Below are positions 25,349 to 38,600 of a stretch of DNA of 64,000 nt, in pieces. The notes under the pieces are model-generated. The model saw nothing but the letters and a program-made list of their open reading frames with translations, was not told the DNA's origin and ran no database searches. Position 1 is the first letter of the stretch. Every line of letters begins with the position of its first letter. This DNA is from Sindora glabra (taxonomy: Eukaryota; Streptophyta; Magnoliopsida; Fabales; Fabaceae), in the NCBI GenBank assembly GCA_020226215.1, contig CM035235.1, forward strand, positions 74,549,283-74,613,282, in the 5' to 3' direction. A program made the position numbers and the translations under genes.

Positions 25349-26665
25349 TGCATAGACTGCTATGAAGATGAAGATACAAATGTTACCTACTAGACTAAGT
25401 TACTTACAAAATGACATGTGTCATAAAAAATGAAGAGCCTTTTTGAACACTAGTCAGTTTTATAAAAGAAGAAAGAAGAAGAAAAACTTAGTATGGTATA
25501 TGATTTCGCACAGCAATATGAAGTGATTCATCGTATTTTGGATTGGATGTATACACGGGCCCCAGCAGAGCCTGGAAAAATATCAGAGATTGTGTTGCGC
25601 GATAGCTATCCTACAGTTCAGGACTTGTTTGCATTTGAGGAAGTATTGTTACAAAATCTTTGGTGAACCAGTCACAAAACATAAGATAATACTTAATCAA
25701 TATTCGAATTAATATTCAACAATTCTTTCATATAAAAAAATGAAGATTTGGATTAATCTGATTCTTTCCGATAACAACAATTGTGGACCCCAATAATCTA
25801 ATTCTGTAGTTGTATGAATAAAAAGACAAATTCGTTTTAAACCACATTCCTCCTCTGCAATAAGCTATGCTTTGTTTAAGTCACTTACATTTGTATATTT
25901 ACATTCCAAAGATAGAAAGATTTTTTATAGAGGAAATGAAGTAATTCTTTTTTAAATTCTTGAGTTATAATAAAAGAATCGATGATGGAATAAAGCTAAC
26001 ATACTTGGTCACTAAGCAACTTCTATGAAATTCCAGTGGACATTACCTGATCAACAAGTCAGTAAAATTATACTCTTTTTTCATTTTCTACTTTTCAAAC
26101 AAATGACAAAATCAAAGAATAATTGAAACAACTTTGCATGGCTTGAAATGATCAGACAACAAATGAAAATTAGATGCCGTAATGTTAATATATTAGAGTT
26201 CACCAAAGCAACTTTAACAGACCCACTAAGCTCTTTCCAACATTGCTGTCACTATTAATTAAATAAAATTATAACAAGTATCAGTTTTTTTTTTTTTGTG
26301 TGTGTGTGTAAGGAGTTATAGATTAATTAATATTAATATATATGACTTAATTAATATAAATTAAATAAAAAAAATACGTGTGCTTTTATATTTCTCTGTT
26401 CTGCGTTTCCTCGCTAGTATTAGTATATAAGTCTCGCTATTGAGCTTCCCTCAGTAATTAGACTTCTCCAACACTATTCTTTCTGTTTCGGAAGAACCCT
26501 CCTCCTCTACTTTTCCACTTGCTGTTCCATTTACTTCAATTTTTTCATTCATTTTGACAATTCAATTTTCTCCGATTCAGCACTCCATTCCTCGATCAAT
26601 TCTCCATTATTAGGGGATTGATCGACTTTATATTGCCTTTGATTCCTGATGCTTTCTATTCCAAC
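25349..26665. other. Spacer and UPL promoter/leader
   Basis: It holds the 3' end of the unknown gene and then AT-rich sequence with a T-run/(GT)n tract near 26287-26310. A TATA-like TATATAAG lies at 26424-26431. The likely leader of the HECT ligase is about 26455-26665. No other gene is supported. Confidence 0.6.
26424..26431 (+). promoter_or_regulatory. Putative TATA box of the UPL1/2-like gene
   Basis: TATATAAG lies about 235 bp upstream of the start codon, and a CT-rich leader-like stretch follows it. Position and sequence fit a plant core promoter; activity is inferred. Confidence 0.45.
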
Positions 26666-29600
26666 ATGAAGTTGAAGAGAAAGAGAGCACTCGAAGTGGT
26701 TAGTATATTCGATGCAACAACTGATTGCTTTTTTCTTATTTTTAATAAAATTTCTGATTTTTCATCATTTTTCTATCATTGTTATTTAGGGTTTTTGTAA
26801 TTTGGTTTTAATTCGATTTGTTTGTTTAGCAGCTTTATGTGTTTTGGGTTAGGATTGTTCTGGAAAGTGATTCGGACGGTTAATAAGCTATTTCGTTTTC
26901 AAAATTTAATCTTTCTAAACTGATTCTGAATTATGCTCCATATACTGGTGAGAAAAGATTAAACTAAGGGGAGTATCTTTAGTTAAAGGGTGCCTTTGAT
27001 GTTTACAATTTGAGGCTGGAAATTGAAAATATATGGCATCATTATTTTTCCCAAGTCTCACGCGTGATAAAAGCATTATTTAGATAATTCATTTTCATGT
27101 TATATGTCGCAAAATTGATTTGTAGTCTCTTCATTTTTGGATCATTTAGTTTATCAGATTTTTCAGAAGAGTTTTCATCTTCTAACTGCATGGCAGGACT
27201 AATTTTTAAATTAACACAAACTACAGTGTTTTCTTTGGTTTGTCAGGCCCTGGCTTGCTTATGGCTGCCCATTAACTAAACAAACCATGAAATTTATCTG
27301 CCAGTATTTATTTTTTTAAAGAATATTTGCCATTATTAATACTTTGAAATATGTGAATGAAACAATGCCATATGGAAATCCAATGGAAGAAGGAGATATT
27401 TTCTCTTGAACTTATTGCTTCAACATCAATCCGCTCATTTAAAATGTCCCCTTGATTGCAAATTGATGAGAAAAGCCAGAAAGCAATCAGAGTGTCATTT
27501 TTTCCCTGTCTGGGGCTGATGCAATAAATGTTTCTGTGCTTTTGTTTTTTAGTAGAAATTAATTTCCAGTGGTTGGCATATGGTTATGTGCTTTACTTGT
27601 TTCCTTTTTTGCTTTGGTTTTGTTCTCTAATTTGCTCATAACTTACATCTCCAGTCTTCTGGTGTGCTCTTGCTGACTGTTTCAATTTGATATGAACAAG
27701 TTTGATTGATTAATCAATTATTGTAACTATCCCCTTTTAATTTGACTTGTTACAGCCTCCAAAAATTAGATCCTTCATCAATAGTGTTACTGCAGTTCCA
27801 TTTGAAAAGATAGAAGAAGCTCTAAAAGGCTTTGTTTGGGAGTTTGACAAGGTGCCCTAATGATTTTTTTTTTTTTTAAATAATTTTTTAACTATTGTTT
27901 GTGTTTCAATGTATTTTGATTTATCGGTATCTTTCTTCTCTGCACAGGGAGATTTTCATCAATGGGTTGATCTTTTTAACCATTTTGATTCTTTCTTTGA
28001 GAAGTATGTAAAGTCAAGGAAGGATCTTCAGATTGATGAAAATTTTCTGGATTCGGATCCTCCCTTCCCTAGGGAAGCTGTCCTTCAAATCCTCCGTGTT
28101 ACACGAATAATTTTGGAGAACTGCACCAATAAGCATTTCTACAGTTCATATGAGGTATAACATCTTTCCTGCGAACATCTTTTTTTGCCACTTGTATGTC
28201 TGGACCTTTAAGTTGGGAGCTAAAGTTGGTGAACCTTTAAAACAGATAGCCTTTTTGAAAAACTAAGGTTTACTATTCTCTCTTTCTCTCTCTTTTTTTT
28301 TTTACAATCATAATTATAATTTAATCTGCTTCAAGATGTGTCATCGTAACTCTGGAAATGTACTTATCAATCCTTTCTAACTCTCCGCTTATTATCTCTT
28401 TATGTTCTTTAAATTTGCAGCAGCACCTTTCAGCATTGCTTGCATCTACTGATGCGGATGTAATTGAGGCTAGCCTGCATACTCTGTTTACCTTTTTAAA
28501 GAAAACAGTTGGAAAGTATTCTATAAGAGATTCTTCTCTGAGTTCAAAGTTGTATGCTCTTGCACAAGGATGGGGGGGCAAAGAAGAGGGACTCGGATTA
28601 ATTGCTTCGGCTGTGCCTAATGGGTGTGATCCAACTGCTAATAAATTGGGCTGTACTCTTCATTTTGAATTTTATGCATCAAATGAATCATCATGTGACA
28701 CTAAAACCGAAGAACCCTTGACCCAAGGGCTGCAAGTTATTCACCTAAGTAACATTGACAAATGTGCGGAGACTAATCTGGAGCTTTTAAATAAGTTAGT
28801 TGCAGAGTATAAAGTACCCTCCAGTTTGAGATTTTCTTTATTGACAAGATTGCAATTTGCACGGGCTTTTGGCTCTTTGGCTTCTAGGCAGCAGTACACA
28901 TGCATACGCTTGTATGCTTTCATTGTTTTTGTTCAAGCATGTGCTGATGCTGATGACCTAGTTTCTTTCTTTAATGCTGAGCCTGAATTCATTAATGAAT
29001 TAGTAGCATTGCTGAGGTACGAAGATGCAGTGCCCAAAAAGATCCTGATTTTATGCTTGCATTCATTAGTTGCTCTTTGTCAAGATCGTTCGCGTCAGCC
29101 TACTGTATTGACTGCAGTAACATCTGGTGGACACCGTGGCATTCTATCTAGCTTGATGCAAAAGGCAATTGAGTCTGTCATTTATGATGACTCAAAATTA
29201 TCTGTTCTTTTTGCTGAAGCTCTGTTATCTCTTGTCACTTTGTTGGTTTCATCATCATCAGGGTGCTCTTCCATGCGTGAAGCAGGATTTATTCCTACTC
29301 TTTTACCTCTCCTTAGAGATCAAAATGTGCAGCACTTGCATCTAGTTGGCACAGCTGTGCACATTTTAGAAGCTTTTATGGATTACAGTAATCCAGCTGC
29401 TGCATTGTTCAGAGACTTGGGAGGTTTAGACGATACCATATCTCGACTGAAGATGGAAGTTTCTTATGTGGAAAATGGGGTAAAGAAGCAAGGTGAAGCT
29501 TCTGAGCCTAGTGAAAAAAGTGTAAAAATGGTCGTAGGGGCTTCAACTGAGTTAGATGATATGCAGCTGTTGTATTCTGAACCATTAATTTCACACCATC

Positions 29601-32600
29601 GGCGATTTTTAATAAAAGCTTTATTGCGTGCTATAAACCTGGGAACTTATGCACCTGGAAACACAACTCGTATCTATGGATCTGAAGAGAATGTTTTGCC
29701 CCATTGCTTATGCATAATTTTTAAAAGAGCAAAAGATTTTGGAGGTGGAGTTTTCTCACTGGCAGCTACTGTTATGAGTGACTTAATTCAAAAGGATCCA
29801 ACTTGTTTTCCTGTTTTAGATGCTGCTGGTCTTCCATCCACCTTTTTGGATACTATAATGGATGGTGTTCTTACCTCTGCAGAAGCTATTACCTGTATCC
29901 CTCAGTGTTTGGATGCCCTTTGCCTAAATAGTAATGGTCTGCAGGCTGTGAAAGACCGGAATGCTTTGAGGTGTTTTGTGAAGGTGTTTACTTCCAGGGC
30001 ATATTCGCGTGCTCTTGCAGGCGACACACCTGCATCTTTGTCCAGTGGACTAGATGAGTTAATGCGCCATGCTTCCTCCTTGCGTGGGCTTGGAGTGGAT
30101 ATGCTAATTGAGATGCTTGAAACTATCTCAAAAATTGGTTCTGGAGCTGATGCTTCTTACTTGTGTCTTGATCCTTGCACTTCATCTTCTGCTCCTATGG
30201 AAATGGATGGTGAAGAGAAGAATGTAATCGTGTCAGATGGTAAGGAATCATCCAAGGTGGATGGCACAGAGGAAACAGTTGAGCCATCTTCTGATGCATC
30301 AATAATGAATATTGAGTCATTTCTTCCAGATTGTGTGAGCAATGTTGCCCGTCTACTTGAGACAATTCTGCAGAATGCTGATACTTGTCGAATATTTGTT
30401 GAGAATAAGGGGATTGAAGCTGTTCTCTCATTGTTTACCTTGCCTTTAATGCCGCCATCTGTTTCTGTTGGGCAGAATATATCTGTTGCCTTTAAGAACT
30501 TCTCCCCACAGCATTATGTTTCTCTTGCACGGGCTGTATGTTCCTTCCTGAGGGAACATCTGAAATCTACTAATGAACTCTTAGATTCAGTGCTAGGAAC
30601 TCAGCTTGCTTCAGTTGAATCTGAGAAGCGCACAAAAGCATTGAAGTATCTCTCTAGCCTTGAAGGTGTTCTAACCCTGTCTATATTCTTGTTGAAGGGA
30701 ACTACTGCCGTGGTCTCAGAACTAGGCACTGCAGATGCTGATGTGTTGAAAGATCTTGCAAAAACATACAAAGAAATAATTTGGCAAATTTCTTTGTGCA
30801 ATGATTTGAAGGTTGAGGAAAAGAGTACTGATCAAGAACCTGAGACTGCACAGTTACCTTCTTCTACAACTGTTGAAAGAGAGAGTGATGAAGATGCAAA
30901 TATCCCTGTGGTGAGGTACATGAATCCGGTTTCTGCTAGGAATGGCTCACAGTCCTTGTGGAGTGGAGAACGTGAGTTTCTTTCTGTAGTTCGCTCTGGA
31001 GAAGGCTTGCACCGAAGAACTCGACATGGTTTATCACGCATACGAGGTGGCAGGGCTGGCCGTCACTTGGAAGCATTAAACATTGATTCTGATGTATCCT
31101 CCGGTGGAACAGAGATTCCTCTATCTCAAGATTTGAAAAAGAAAAGCCCTGAAGTTCTTGTGTTTGAGATGCTCAACAAGCTGTCTTCAACTCTGCGTTC
31201 TTTTTTTACTGCTCTTGTCAAGGGATTTAGTTCACCAAATCGCCGTAGAGCTGACTCAGGGTCATTGAGTTCAGCCTCAAAGACTCTTGGAACTGCTCTA
31301 GCTATAATTTTTCTTGAGGCTTTAAGTTTTTCTGGGCCCTCTACTTATGCAGGACTAGATATGTCACTCTCCCTGAAATGTAGATATCTTGGAAAGATTG
31401 TCAACGACATGGCAGCTCTCACATTTGACAGCAGGCGCCGAAGTTGTTATACTGCAATGGTTAATAATTTCTATGTCCATGGTACATTCAAAGAGCTGCT
31501 GACAACATTTGAAGCAACTAGTCAATTGCTTTGGACTCTTCCATACTCCGTTCCATCTTCAGAAATTGATATTGAAAGGAAAGCTGAAGAAAACAAGTTG
31601 TCCCACAACACATGGCTACTTGACACATTACAAAGTTACTGTCATTTGCTTGAGTATTTTGTGAACTCTTCTTTACTTCTATCCCCAACCTCTGCATCCC
31701 AGGCAGAGCTTCTTGTTCAGCCAGTGGCTGTTGGCTTGTCAATTGGGCTATTTCCTGTTCCTAGGGACCCAGAAACTTTTGTTCGTATGCTGCAATCTCA
31801 GGTTCTTGATGTGATTCTGCCAGTTTGGAACCACCCCATGTTTTCAAATTGTAGTCCCAGTTTCATTGCATCTATTATTTCACTTGTCACACATGTATAT
31901 TCTGGTGTTGGAGATGTGAAGCGAAATCGCAGTAACGTTGAAGGAAGTGCAAACCAAAGGTTCATGCCACCGCCACCACCTGATGAGGCTACCATTGCTA
32001 CTATTGTTGAGATGGGGTTTTCAAGGGCCAGAGCTGAGGAAGCACTGAGACGAGTTGAAACAAATAGTGTTGAAATGGCCATGGAGTGGTTGTTTAGTCA
32101 TGCTGATGATCCTGTTCAGGAGGATGATGAACTCGCACGGGCACTTGCTCTGTCCCTTGGAAATTCATCTGAAACAACTAAAGCTGATAACACAGAGAAG
32201 ACAATAGATGTTCTAACTGATGAGGGGCATGTGAAAAAACCTCCTGTTGATGATATACTAGCTGCATTGGTCAAGTTGTTACAGACTAGTGATTCAGTGG
32301 CATTCCGGTTAACTGATTTGCTTGTGACACTCTGCAATCAGAACAAAGGTGAAGATCGTGCAAGAATAATATCTTATCTTTTGCAGCAGCTAAAACTTTG
32401 TCCACTGGACTTCTCTAGGGATAACTGCATATTAAGTGTACTATCACATATTATAGCGCTGCTGCTTTTTGAGGATGGAAGTACACGGGAAATTGCTGCT
32501 CAGAATGGTATTATATCTATTATCATAGATATCTTATCAAACTTCAAGGCCAGACATGAGTCAGGAAATAAGATACCAGCCCCTAAATGTCTGAGTGCTT

Positions 32601-35600
32601 TACTCCTTATATTGGATCAGATGTCACAGTCAAGGCCAAAAGTTGAAAGTATGGAGGGAACTCAGTCAGGGCCCCTGCCTGACACATCTGTGGAACAGGA
32701 TTCCTTGCAGTTACCTGATTCAGATGCTCAGAGGAATACATCTTCAGATGTAAATGAGAAAGAACCTAGCACTGCATTTGAGAATATACTGGGGAAATCT
32801 ACTGGCTATGTGTCTCTTGAAGAGAGTCACAAGCTGCTGGATATTGCTTGTGATTTGATAAAACAGCATGTCCCTGCTATAGTCATGCAGGCTGTCCTGC
32901 AGTTATGTGCTCGCTTAACCAAAACACATTCTTTAGCCTTGCAATTTCTTGAAAATGGAGGTCTGGTTGCTCTATTTGGTCTTCCAGGAAATTGTTTTTT
33001 CCCTGGATATGACACTGTTGTATCTGCTATAGTTCGGCACCTCCTTGAAGATCCTCAAACTCTGCAAACTGCTATGGAATTGGAGATACGTCAAACTTTA
33101 AGTGGAAACCGTCATGCAGGGCGTATTTCTTGTCGGTCATTTCTAACATCAATGGCGCCTGTGATCTCTAGGGACCCTGTGGTTTTCATGAAAGCTGCAG
33201 CTTCAGTTTGTCAGTTAGAGACATCAGGGGGAAGGACAGTGGTCATGTTATCTAAGGAAAAAGAGAAAGAAAAGGAAAAGTCCAAATCATCAAATGTTGA
33301 GGTTGGGTTATCCTCTAATGAATGTATCCGGATTCCAGAGAGCAAGTCACATGATGGATCAGGTAAATGTCCCAAAGGCCACAAAAAGGTTTCTGCAAAT
33401 CTCACTCAAGTAATTGATCAGCTTCTTGAGATAGTGCTAAAATACCCATCTGTAAATGGCCATGGAGATTCTGAGTGTAATTTGACTTCCATGGATATAG
33501 ATGAACCTACAATGAAGGTGAAGGGCAAATCAAAGGTTGATGAGTCAGTGGTATTGGAGCCTGAATCTGAAAGGTCTACAGGACTGGCTAAAGTGACCTT
33601 TATCCTGAAGTTATTGAGTGACATTCTTCTCATGTATGGACATGCAGTGGGGGTAATACTGAGACGGGATTCTGAGATGTGCCAATTCCGTGGATCTAAT
33701 CAACCAGATAATTCTGGACATGGTGGGATAATTCATCATGCGCTAAATCAGTTGCTACCCCTCTCTGACCATAAATCTGCAGGACCTGATGATTGGAGAA
33801 GTAAGTTGTCTGAGAAAGCTTCATGGTTTCTGGTAGTATTGTGTGGTCGATCTGGTGAGGGACGTAAACGGGTGACCAATGAACTGGTGAAGGCATTGGT
33901 GTCGTTCTCTAATTTAGAGAGTAATTCTACAAAGAGCTGTTTGGTTCCGGATAAAAGACTTTTCACTTTGGTTGATCTAGTATATTCTATTTTGTCAAAA
34001 AACTCATCGTCTGGTAGCCTACCAGGTTCTGGATATTCACCTGACATTGCAAAAAGCATGATAGATGGGGGAATCATTCAATGTCTTACTAGCATCCTGC
34101 AAGTGATTGATTTGGATCATCCTGATGCTCCTAAAATTGTGAATCTTATACTCAAAGGCCTAGAAGGCCTTACCAGAGCTGCCAATGCTAGTGAGCAAAT
34201 TTTTAGATCTGATGGAGTTAACAGGAAAAGTTCTGTGAGTTTAAATGGAAGACCTGATGATCAAGTAACTGTACCATCTGCTATTGAAACTGTCGTGCAT
34301 GATCATAATACTGGCAGTCAAGAGACACAGAGAGATGCAATCAATGTTGCAGAACATGATCAAAGAATATCTCATGGTGATGATCATGCTGCTATACCAA
34401 ATCAACCAAGGGAGGAGGATATGAGAGTAGAAGGGGGGGAAACAATGGCTGCCAACCCACAAATGGAGCTTGGAATGGATTTAATGCGAGAAGAGATGGC
34501 AGAAGATGGTGTGCTGAACAATCCTAACCAAATTGAGATGACTTTTCATGTTGAGAATAGGCCAGATGATGACATGGGTGACGAAGATGATGACATGGGT
34601 GATGATGGTGAGGATGATGATGATGATGATGAGGGGGAAGATGAAGATGAGGATATTGCTGAAGATGGTGGGGGAATGATGTCCCTTGCTGATACCGATG
34701 TTGAGGACCATGATGAGACTGGCTTGGGAGATGAATACAATGATGAGATGATGGATGAAGATGATGATGATTTTCATGAGAATCGTGTCATAGAGGTTAG
34801 ATGGAGGGAAGCTCTTGATGGCTTAGATCATTTGCAGATACTTGGGCAGCCTGGAAATGCAAGCAGCCTCATCGATGTTGCAGCCGAACCTTTTGAAGGG
34901 GTTAATGTAGATGACCTCTTTGGCCTTCGGAGACCTTTGGGTTTTGAACGTCATCGTCAGACAGGTAGGTCTTCGTTTGAGCAATCTGTTACTGAAGTAA
35001 ATGGATTTCAACATCCTCTTCTTGTGAGACCACACCAGTCTGGGGAGTTTGTCTCTATGTGGTCATCAGGTGGAAATTTATCCAGGGATTCAGAAGCATT
35101 GTCATCTGGGAGTCTTGATGTTACCCATTTCTACATGTTTGATGCACCTATTCTTCCATATGATCATGTGCCAAGCAGTCTCTTTGGAGACCGTTTGGGT
35201 GGTGCAGCACCCCCACCTCTGACTGATTATTCTGTAGGTATGGGGTCATTGCAGCTTACAGGACGAAGGGGACTGAATAATGGTAGATGGACTGATGATG
35301 GTCAGCCACAAGGAGGTGCTCATGCTGCCACCATTGCACAAGCAGTAGAGGAACAGTTTTTAGCTCAGCTGCACAGGATTGCACCGGTTAGCAGTCCTAT
35401 TGAACAACAGGTTCAGGATTCAGGAGTACAAGAAAGGCAACCTGATGGTCCTTCATTGCATGATGCTCCAATCTTGGCTCCAGGAACAGACTCCGCTGGT
35501 CATCAAATAGAAGGTCAGGATCATGAAAATGGTAATGGAACTACACTTCAGCATATCAGCCACTCAGTTGACAATCCTACTCGTGAGGAAGAAATCAATG

Positions 35601-38600
35601 CAGACTCTGGTGTTAGAGAGACAGGTGAATGCCTGCAGGGTAGTGAGAGTATGTCTGTTCAACCACTTCCACAAAATGTTATTCTAAATGGTGTTGACAG
35701 CAGAGGAACTGAAGGATATGACAATGCCATTGAGCATATAGCAATGATGCCGGAGTTCGTCAGCTCATCCACAGAGTCTCATGCAGATCTACAACAGGAA
35801 CAGGGTGCTAATGTATCTGCAACTGTCCGTGATGTGCCAGCTGTGCCAATGCGCTGTGATGAATCATCAACTGCTGATGTGCAGACCAGTTTGGAGATTC
35901 CTGTTCAAGATGAGTGTCATGCATCATCAATTTATGCAAGTGTTGATGTTAATATGGGTGTTGACGTTGAAGGAAATCAAATACAGCAGCCAAATCCTGC
36001 TTCTGAACGTGGCATAGATGAACCATCATCAACACAAAACACAGAGATTGTTCCAGATGCGGCTCAGGCCAACCAAAGTAGTGAAACTAATGAAGCTTCT
36101 GGTGTTAATACAATTGATCCCACCTTTTTGGAGGCACTGCCTGAAGATCTGAGGGCAGAAGTTCTAGCTTCCCAGCAAGCTCAATCTGTTCAACCTCCGA
36201 CATATGCACCTCCTTCTGCTGAAGATATTGATCCTGAGTTTTTAGCTGCTCTTCCTCCTGATATTCAAGCTGAGGTTTTGGCCCAACAAAGGGCTCAAAG
36301 GGTTGCCCAGCAGGCTGAAGGACAGCCAGTTGATATGGATAATGCCTCTATAATTGCTACTTTTCCTGCTGATTTGCGTGAAGAGGTTTAAATCTTTATT
36401 TATCTTGTTTGTTAGTTAAAATTTCTTTGCTGTGGATTATGCAATCAAAATGCTTGCACTTTGCTATATTGTAGGTACTTTTAACTTCATCAGAAGCAGT
36501 TTTGTCAGCCTTGCCTTCCCCATTGCTTGCTGAAGCTCAAATGTTAAGGGATCGTGCAATGAGTCATTATCAAGCTCGCAGCCTTTTTGGAAGCAGCCAC
36601 AGGCTTAACAATCGGAGAAATGGTTTGGGATTTGACCGGAGGTCAGTGATGGATCGAGGTGTGGGAGTTACAATAGGCAGAAGATCTGCTCTTGCAGAAA
36701 GCCTGAAGGTGAAGGAGATTGAAGGTGAACAACTACTGGATGCAAATGCATTGAAGGCTTTAATCCGGCTTCTACGGCTGGCACAGGTAAGTCTTGTCCT
36801 CTTTATGGCTGTGGCTTTTGTCTCTTGCCACTCTTCCTAGCTGCAAAAAGGGTTATTATTTATTTCCTGCTTTTGCTCGCTTGTGGAATCTTATTACTTG
36901 CATTGGCTTAATGGAGTATTATTTTTCTGCTTATACAAATCAGCGCTGTATGTTTGTGCTCATAACAAAATATATGTCTTGGCGTGATCCAGATGTGTGT
37001 ATTTTTCTATATTTTTATTGTTAATAAAACTGAGATTTTTGACTTGTTATGTCAGCCACTTGGAAAAGGCCTATTGCAGAGACTCTTGTTGAATTTATGT
37101 GCTCATAGTGTCACAAGGGCTAGTCTTGTTCATCTTCTGCTTGATATGATCAAGCCTGAGGTAGAAGGTTCTCTGAGTAGCTCAGCAATGTCAAATTCCC
37201 AGAGGCTATATGGTTGTCACTCAAATACAGTTTATGGTCGATCTCACTTGTTGGATGGTAATGTTTGCAGATGATATGACAGCTATTTACGTGCACTTAT
37301 ATTGCAGTAGATGTTTATTTTCTTTGATCCCTCATATTTTGCCCTTGTATCAGGTCTACCTCCTCTCGTGCTCCGTCGAGTTCTTGAGATTTTGAGTTAT
37401 TTGGCCACAAATCATTCTGCTGTAGCGAAAATGTTGTTCTACTTTGACCAGTCAGTTATGCCAGAGACTCTAAGTCCTTGTTTAGAAAAAATGAAGGTGA
37501 AAGGAAAGGAGAAAATTATGGGAGAGGGACCTTCACCAATATCCTCTGGAAATTTTGGAGCTCTGGATATTCCACTGATCCTCTTTTTAAAGCTCTTGAA
37601 CCGACCTCTGTTCTTACGCAGCACTGCTCGTCTTGAGCAGGTCATGGGTTTAATCCGAGTTGTAGTTTTTACTGCAGCACCAAAATTAGAAAGTCAATCA
37701 CAATCTGAAAAGGCGTCGGAAAATACCCAAAATGTGTCAGTGAATGAAGCCTCAGGTGATGTTGTACAGAATCCTGCCTCAGTGGAGGCAGGTGCTAATC
37801 AACAAGTTGAGGACTCTGGTATGGATCCTTGCAGTTCTGATGGGAAGAAGAGCGTGGACACATATAATATCTTCTTGCAGTTGCCCCGATCTGATTTGTG
37901 CAATCTGTGCAACCTTCTTGGTCGTGAAGGGTAATCTTCATGGTTTCATTTATTCTCTTCTTTGACCACCTGTCTTCCACAGTAGTCTTTTCTGTTTTGC
38001 ATAGAATAAAATACTAACCCGAATATATGTCATTATTTAGGCTTTCAGATAAAATATATCAGGTTGCTGGCGAGGTGCTGAAGAAGCTGGCATCAGTTGT
38101 TCCTCCACATAGGAAGTTATTTATTCTAGAGTTATCTGAATCAGCTCATGCTTTGACCAGTTCTGCTGTCAGTGAGCTAGTTACCCTGCAGAGAACAAAC
38201 ATGCTTGGTTTAAGTACCGGTTCCATGGCTGGTTCTGCAATTCTACGTGTGCTGCAAGCTCTCAGTTCACTGAGCACACTTAATACTCTTGGTGATTTAG
38301 GAATGGAAAGTGACATAGATCAGCATGAGGAACAAGCAACTATGTGGAATCTAAATTCTGCACTTGAGCCATTGTGGCAAGAACTGAGTAATTGTATTAG
38401 TGCAGCTGAGACCCAGCTTGTTCAGAGCTCTTTCTGCACTACCATGTCAGATGTAAATGTCACTGAGAATCTACAGGGTTCCTCTACCTCACCTCCTCTT
38501 CCACCTGGAACGCAGAGACTCTTGCCTTTCATTGAGGCTTTCTTTGTCTTGTGTGAGAAGCTACAAGCTAATGAATCTATCATGCAACTTGATCATGGCG

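Noticed and set aside
24913..25353. 146-codon minus-strand ORF opposite the unknown gene
   Set aside because: It lies fully inside the last exon of the plus-strand model, which has matching splice sites and frame; nothing in its protein looks like a domain.
34481..34777. Long Ser/Pro-rich and Ile-rich ORFs on the minus strand opposite the UPL acidic tract
   Set aside because: They are antisense readings of GAT/GAG repeats within a strongly supported coding exon; there is no start context or family similarity.
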